Below, piece after piece: positions 61,512-64,000 of a stretch of 64,000 nt of DNA. The notes under the pieces are model-generated. The model made no database searches, was not told the DNA's origin, and saw only the letters and a list, made by a program, of their open reading frames with translations. Position 1 is the first letter of the stretch. The number at the start of each line of letters is the position of its first letter. The DNA is from Kingella_B sp963529665. GTDB taxonomy: Bacteria > Pseudomonadota > Gammaproteobacteria > Burkholderiales > Neisseriaceae. The position numbers and the translations under genes were made by a program. The stretch lies in contig CAUSAG010000008.1 in NCBI GenBank assembly GCA_963529665.1, forward strand, positions 15,140 to 79,139, in the 5' to 3' direction.

Positions 61512-61528
61512 ATCATGCTTAGCATGAT
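61512..61528. promoter_or_regulatory. Operator palindrome of the toxin-antitoxin genes
   Basis: ATCATGCTTAGCATGAT is a perfect 8-bp inverted repeat with one central base, 15 bases before the toxin ATG. Confidence 0.6.
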
Positions 61529-61550
61529 AGCACAAACAAACCGGCAATGC

Positions 61551-61596
61551 AAAAAGCAGCCTGCACATCCGAATTCGGCGTGCAGGCTGCTTTTTT
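61551..61596. terminator. Inverted pair of alternate-dialect DUS after the repressor gene
   Basis: AAAAAGCAGCCTGCAC and GTGCAGGCTGCTTTTTT flank a small loop and end the repressor transcript (minus strand). Confidence 0.7.
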
Positions 61597-61600
61597 CTAT

Positions 61601-62254
61601 CTACCGCTTACGCCGATAAATCCGATGCTCTACCAACGTCCCTACAATCTGAATGTTATACTGGTTGGATGACAACGGCGCATAATCATCATTCAACGGC
61701 ACAAGGGAAAACGAACCGCTGTTTTCCGCAGCCAACTCATTGGCTTTGAACTTCCTGAAAAAGAAACGGTTATCAATTTTAGCCACCACAAACTCACCAG
61801 GAGCAGGTGCAAGGTTTAGGTCAAAAACAACCATGTCATCCGGCATAAAGTCAGGTTTCATTGAATCATCGGTCACACGAAGGGCGATTACCCGCCCCAT
61901 ATATTTGATTTCAGACATAATGTACTCGTCCTTATCGGAGTTGATAATCCGAGCATCATTGCCGTTTTCTAGAATTTCTTTTAAATAATCGTAGCTTACA
62001 ACAGGAATTTTGGAAATATCCAACAGTTCGTGTTGCGTAACGTTCCCACTCCCTCCGCGTAAGAGCCATGCAAAATCACAATTAAATACCAAAGACAAAT
62101 CATATAGATTATCCGCATTCGGTTTCGTCAAATCTGCTTCCCATTGCGAAATTGCGGCGTGGGAAACTCCTTGAATTTTCTTGGCTAAATCGTTCTGCGT
62201 CAGATGCCGCTCCTTCCGCATCTGCTTAATCCGTTGCCCTATCGTCTCGTTCAC
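61601..62254 (-). CDS. CI/LexA-like phage repressor (HTH + S24 domain)
   Basis: A 217-residue regulator. The N-terminal XRE domain (5-62, LTQNDLAKKIQGVSHAAISQ) is joined to a C-terminal S24 peptidase-like domain with Ser131 (VTDDSMKPDFMPDD). By alignment to LexA, the catalytic Lys position is Arg167, followed by Lys168 (FFFRKF), and no Ala-Gly or Cys-Gly cleavage site is seen between the domains, so self-cleavage is doubtful. It uses a GTG start at 62254 and is divergent from a Cro-like gene, with operator-like sites between. Confidence 0.87.
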   Translation of the reverse strand: MNETIGQRIKQMRKERHLTQNDLAKKIQGVSHAAISQWEADLTKPNADNLYDLSLVFNCDFAWLLRGGSGNVTQHELLDISKIPVVSYDYLKEILENGNDARIINSDKDEYIMSEIKYMGRVIALRVTDDSMKPDFMPDDMVVFDLNLAPAPGEFVVAKIDNRFFFRKFKANELAAENSGSFSLVPLNDDYAPLSSNQYNIQIVGTLVEHRIYRRKR

Positions 62255-62306
62255 AACCGCAGCCTAATAATTGATTAATAATCCAAAGATAGTAACTGAT
62301 GTTGCT

Positions 62307-62344
62307 TTAAGTTTCCTTTATGTGTAAAATTTAAGAAATCTTAA
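62307..62344. promoter_or_regulatory. CI/Cro operator region
   Basis: A perfect TTAAGAAATCTTAA (62331-62344) and an imperfect TTAAGTTTCCTTTA (62307-62320), 24 bases apart in the AT-rich divergent promoter region between the CI-like and Cro-like genes. Confidence 0.6.
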
Positions 62345-62363
62345 ATTATTAAATGGGCGGCCT

Positions 62364-62585
62364 ATGCTGAAAACAGATGTAAAAAAATACTACGGTTCTT
62401 TTGCCAAAGCCGCTCGTGCGCTTGGCATCAGTTCGGCAGCTATTTCTCAATGGAACGATATCATCCCAGAAAAACAAGCCTATCGCTTGGAAAAAATTAC
62501 CAAGGGACAATTGCGTGTAAACCGTGATTTGTACGAACAAAACGATATGGAAATCACTTTTCAGGCTGCCGAAAAACCCCAATAA
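62364..62585 (+). CDS. Cro-like regulator
   Basis: A 73-residue helix-turn-helix protein (YYGSFAKAARALGISSAAIS followed by QWNDIIPEKQAYRLEKIT) of the YdaS/Cro type. It is divergent from the CI-like repressor and precedes the replication-like gene, as in a lambdoid early region. A DUS encodes FQAA near its C-terminus. Confidence 0.85.
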   Translation: MLKTDVKKYYGSFAKAARALGISSAAISQWNDIIPEKQAYRLEKITKGQLRVNRDLYEQNDMEITFQAAEKPQ

Positions 62586-62596
62586 ATCGCTGATAT

Positions 62597-63415
62597 ATGT
62601 ACACCACCGCCACCCTGACAACCCTGATAGACAGCCGAGGCAACGGCTTCAATATCGGCTACGAAGACTTTACCCGACTGTTGGGCAAAGAACTCGCAGC
62701 CGACAAGCTGCTTGCCTGCCTGTTCCGTTGGACGCGGTGGTCGGACAACAATGAAACACCGGAGCAGCGCGCCGAACGCAACGGCTGGATACGCAAGTCC
62801 GGCAGGGAACTGTTTGACGAAATCAAACTCACCCGCAGCCTGTACGAACGCGCACGGCGTAAACTACGAGAGCTGGGCATCGTCCAGTGTCGCCGCGAAA
62901 ACGCCGTTCACGGCATGATGACGTGGAAGCTGGACATCAAACGTCTGACCGAACTGCTCATTACGCAGGTGTACGGCGAGCCGTTTGTCGAAACGAACAC
63001 ACAAACCGACCGCGACGGCTTCAGGCTGCCCGAATTTGTCCCTTTAGATTTATGGGCAAAACACCAAAAAGCCCTGTATCAAAAACACAAAACCTGCACC
63101 CTCAAAGACAAACAGCAGTTTGTCGAACAGCTGTCCGCCCTGCGCGACAAAGGTTTCGATATCCGTCTGGTGATGCAGCGTTCCATTGACAAAGCATGGT
63201 TCGGCTTTTTTGAACCGATCCCATCCGATGCACCGCAAACGCAGGATGACGGTAATGCGGCGGCAAAAACCGAATATGAGCGGCAGATGGCGGCCAAACG
63301 CGAAGCCGAAGCCAAACCGCCCGACAAACCCCGCCCGCCCGCCATCAGTCCGTCGGAAAGCCATACTTTGGCGACACAGATGTTACAGATGCTTAAAGGC
63401 AAAAAACCTTACTGA
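62597..63415 (+). CDS. Replication-like winged-helix protein
   Basis: A 272-residue protein starting 11 bases after the Cro-like stop. The N-terminal third looks like a winged helix (GRELFDEIKLTRSLYERARR, LRELGIVQCRRENAVHG), as in phage or plasmid replication initiators. The middle contains FVPLDLWAKHQKALYQKH and MQRSIDKAWFGFF, seen in phage replication proteins. The tail is a charged Lys/Glu/Pro linker. No ATPase or Rep catalytic motif is visible. A role in element replication is inferred from position next to the Cro gene. Confidence 0.68.
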   Translation: MYTTATLTTLIDSRGNGFNIGYEDFTRLLGKELAADKLLACLFRWTRWSDNNETPEQRAERNGWIRKSGRELFDEIKLTRSLYERARRKLRELGIVQCRRENAVHGMMTWKLDIKRLTELLITQVYGEPFVETNTQTDRDGFRLPEFVPLDLWAKHQKALYQKHKTCTLKDKQQFVEQLSALRDKGFDIRLVMQRSIDKAWFGFFEPIPSDAPQTQDDGNAAAKTEYERQMAAKREAEAKPPDKPRPPAISPSESHTLATQMLQMLKGKKPY

Positions 63416-63487
63416 CAACGGCAGACACCCCCTGCCGCTTTCGACGTGTCCGAAATTCGCCCCTTTGACCGTTTAGGCCTCAATCCG

Positions 63488-63510
63488 ATGCCCAAACGGG
63501 CATTTTTTTA
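63488..63510 (+). terminator. Intrinsic terminator after the replication-like gene
   Basis: ATGCCC-AAAC-GGGCAT (63488-63503) followed by seven T. Confidence 0.8.
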
Positions 63511-63597
63511 TATGCAGGCTGCCTGCACAGGCCGATAGGGGCTTCTTTTACATTGCTCATACCGCATTTTATATTCGGAACGGCCTTTTTATTCCAG

Positions 63598-63630
63598 CAG
63601 CCCGCCAATTCGGCAGGCTGTTTTTATTTT
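63598..63630 (+). terminator. Second intrinsic terminator
   Basis: CAGCCCGCC (63598-63606) pairs with GGCAGGCTG (63612-63620) with one mismatch, followed by TTTTTATTTT. Confidence 0.65.
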
Positions 63631-63874
63631 AAATAATTCAAATAAAACATTACTTTGCAGAAACAACGCAAAGAACAATGCCGTCAAAAGCCAAAGAACA
63701 ATGCTGGCCGAAGACATACACTCTAATGAAACATAGAATACCAACATACAATACGTTTCATATACTTATCAGGCTGCGCCTGCCTTCGGGGTTTTGGATT
63801 TTTTTGATTTTGAAGAAGAAAGATCCGGGATGTGCGGCAATATGGGTTAATAGTGGATAGATAGTTGACATTTT

Positions 63875-64000
63875 GAGACCTTTGCAAAATCCCCCCAAAA
63901 TCCCCTAAATTCCCACCAAGGCATTTAGGGGATTTCTCATGAGCACTTCTTCCAGCAAACCGCACAAGCCATGATTGCCAAACACATCGACCGCTTCCCA
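63875..64000 (+). mobile_element. IS5-family insertion sequence, left end
   Basis: Begins with GAGACCTTTGCAAAA, the terminal inverted repeat of neisserial IS5/IS1106-like elements, followed by a short leader and the transposase gene. The right end is outside the window. Confidence 0.8.
63939..64000 (+). pseudogene. IS5-family transposase, N-terminal part with frameshift
   Basis: ATG AGC AC at 63939 is followed one base out of frame by FFQQTAQAMIAKHIDRFP, the conserved start of the neisserial IS5 transposase (normally MSTFFQQTAQAM). Reading from the ATG gives a stop at 63972-63974. A single base seems to be missing at 63945-63946, so this copy may be inactive unless initiation or slippage restores the frame. 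Confidence 0.7.

Noticed and set aside
63678..63860. 60-codon ORF before the IS5-like element
   Set aside because: AT-rich and without a ribosome-binding site or family; likely non-coding.

Overview
The window comes from a member of the Neisseriaceae, most likely a Kingella. The 12-mer AGGCAGCCTGAA and its complement recur about once every 400 bases on both strands, which is the DNA uptake sequence (DUS) dialect attributed to Kingella. GC content is moderate to high. Gene order also fits the family: minCDE-oxyR, orphan trpA, MFS-ssb, tamA-tamB, clpS-clpA, tpiA-secG-tRNA-Leu, and an Acp adhesin. Species assignment beyond Kingella is inference.

Bases 1-54,680 are mostly chromosomal backbone. 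They hold a partial potD, the cell-division cluster minC-minD-minE with oxyR, trpA, a membrane glycosyltransferase, hscB, ubiD, an M16 peptidase, ssb with an MFS transporter, membrane proteins (TRIC, DedA), maf, a lipoprotein, acp, a His-rich metal protein, arfA, the TamA/TamB pair, slyX, an NhaC-type antiporter, tRNA genes, clpA/clpS, a cold-shock gene, mltG, a BolA protein, miaA, a zinc-binding protein under a Zur-like box, orn with a frameshifted ubiC, an FUSC protein, dnaK, tpiA, secG, rhlE, a cyclic-peptide-type ABC exporter, a lytic transglycosylase, tehB and lysO.

An accessory insert at about 8,250-12,715 is a class II microcin/bacteriocin locus. It has a double-glycine-leader precursor split by a frameshift in a C6 tract, a small two-helix membrane protein (candidate immunity protein), a C39-peptidase ABC transporter and an HlyD-type membrane fusion protein. 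The first part is AT-rich compared with its neighbours, which suggests transfer.

From 54,683 to the end lies a genetic island inserted at a CAT-anticodon tRNA gene. It carries a tyrosine recombinase whose 3' end runs into the tRNA, an excisionase-like HTH gene, IncP-like conjugation genes (traL, traM, trbM) with no visible relaxase, small membrane proteins, a RelE/NadS-type toxin-antitoxin pair, a divergent CI/Cro-like switch, and a winged-helix replication-like gene. The window ends in a partial IS5-family element with a frameshifted transposase start. The island's DUS copies are a mixture of the host dialect and AAGCAGCCTGCA, a second Kingella-type dialect, which points to evolution partly in another species.

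Non-coding structure is rich. Inverted DUS pairs serve as terminators throughout. There is a roughly 75-bp DUS-flanked repeat family, a MITE-like inverted repeat upstream of the zinc gene, a dRS3-type repeat, an intrinsic terminator inside arfA, a G13 tract upstream of trbM, and shared phage-repressor-type operators.
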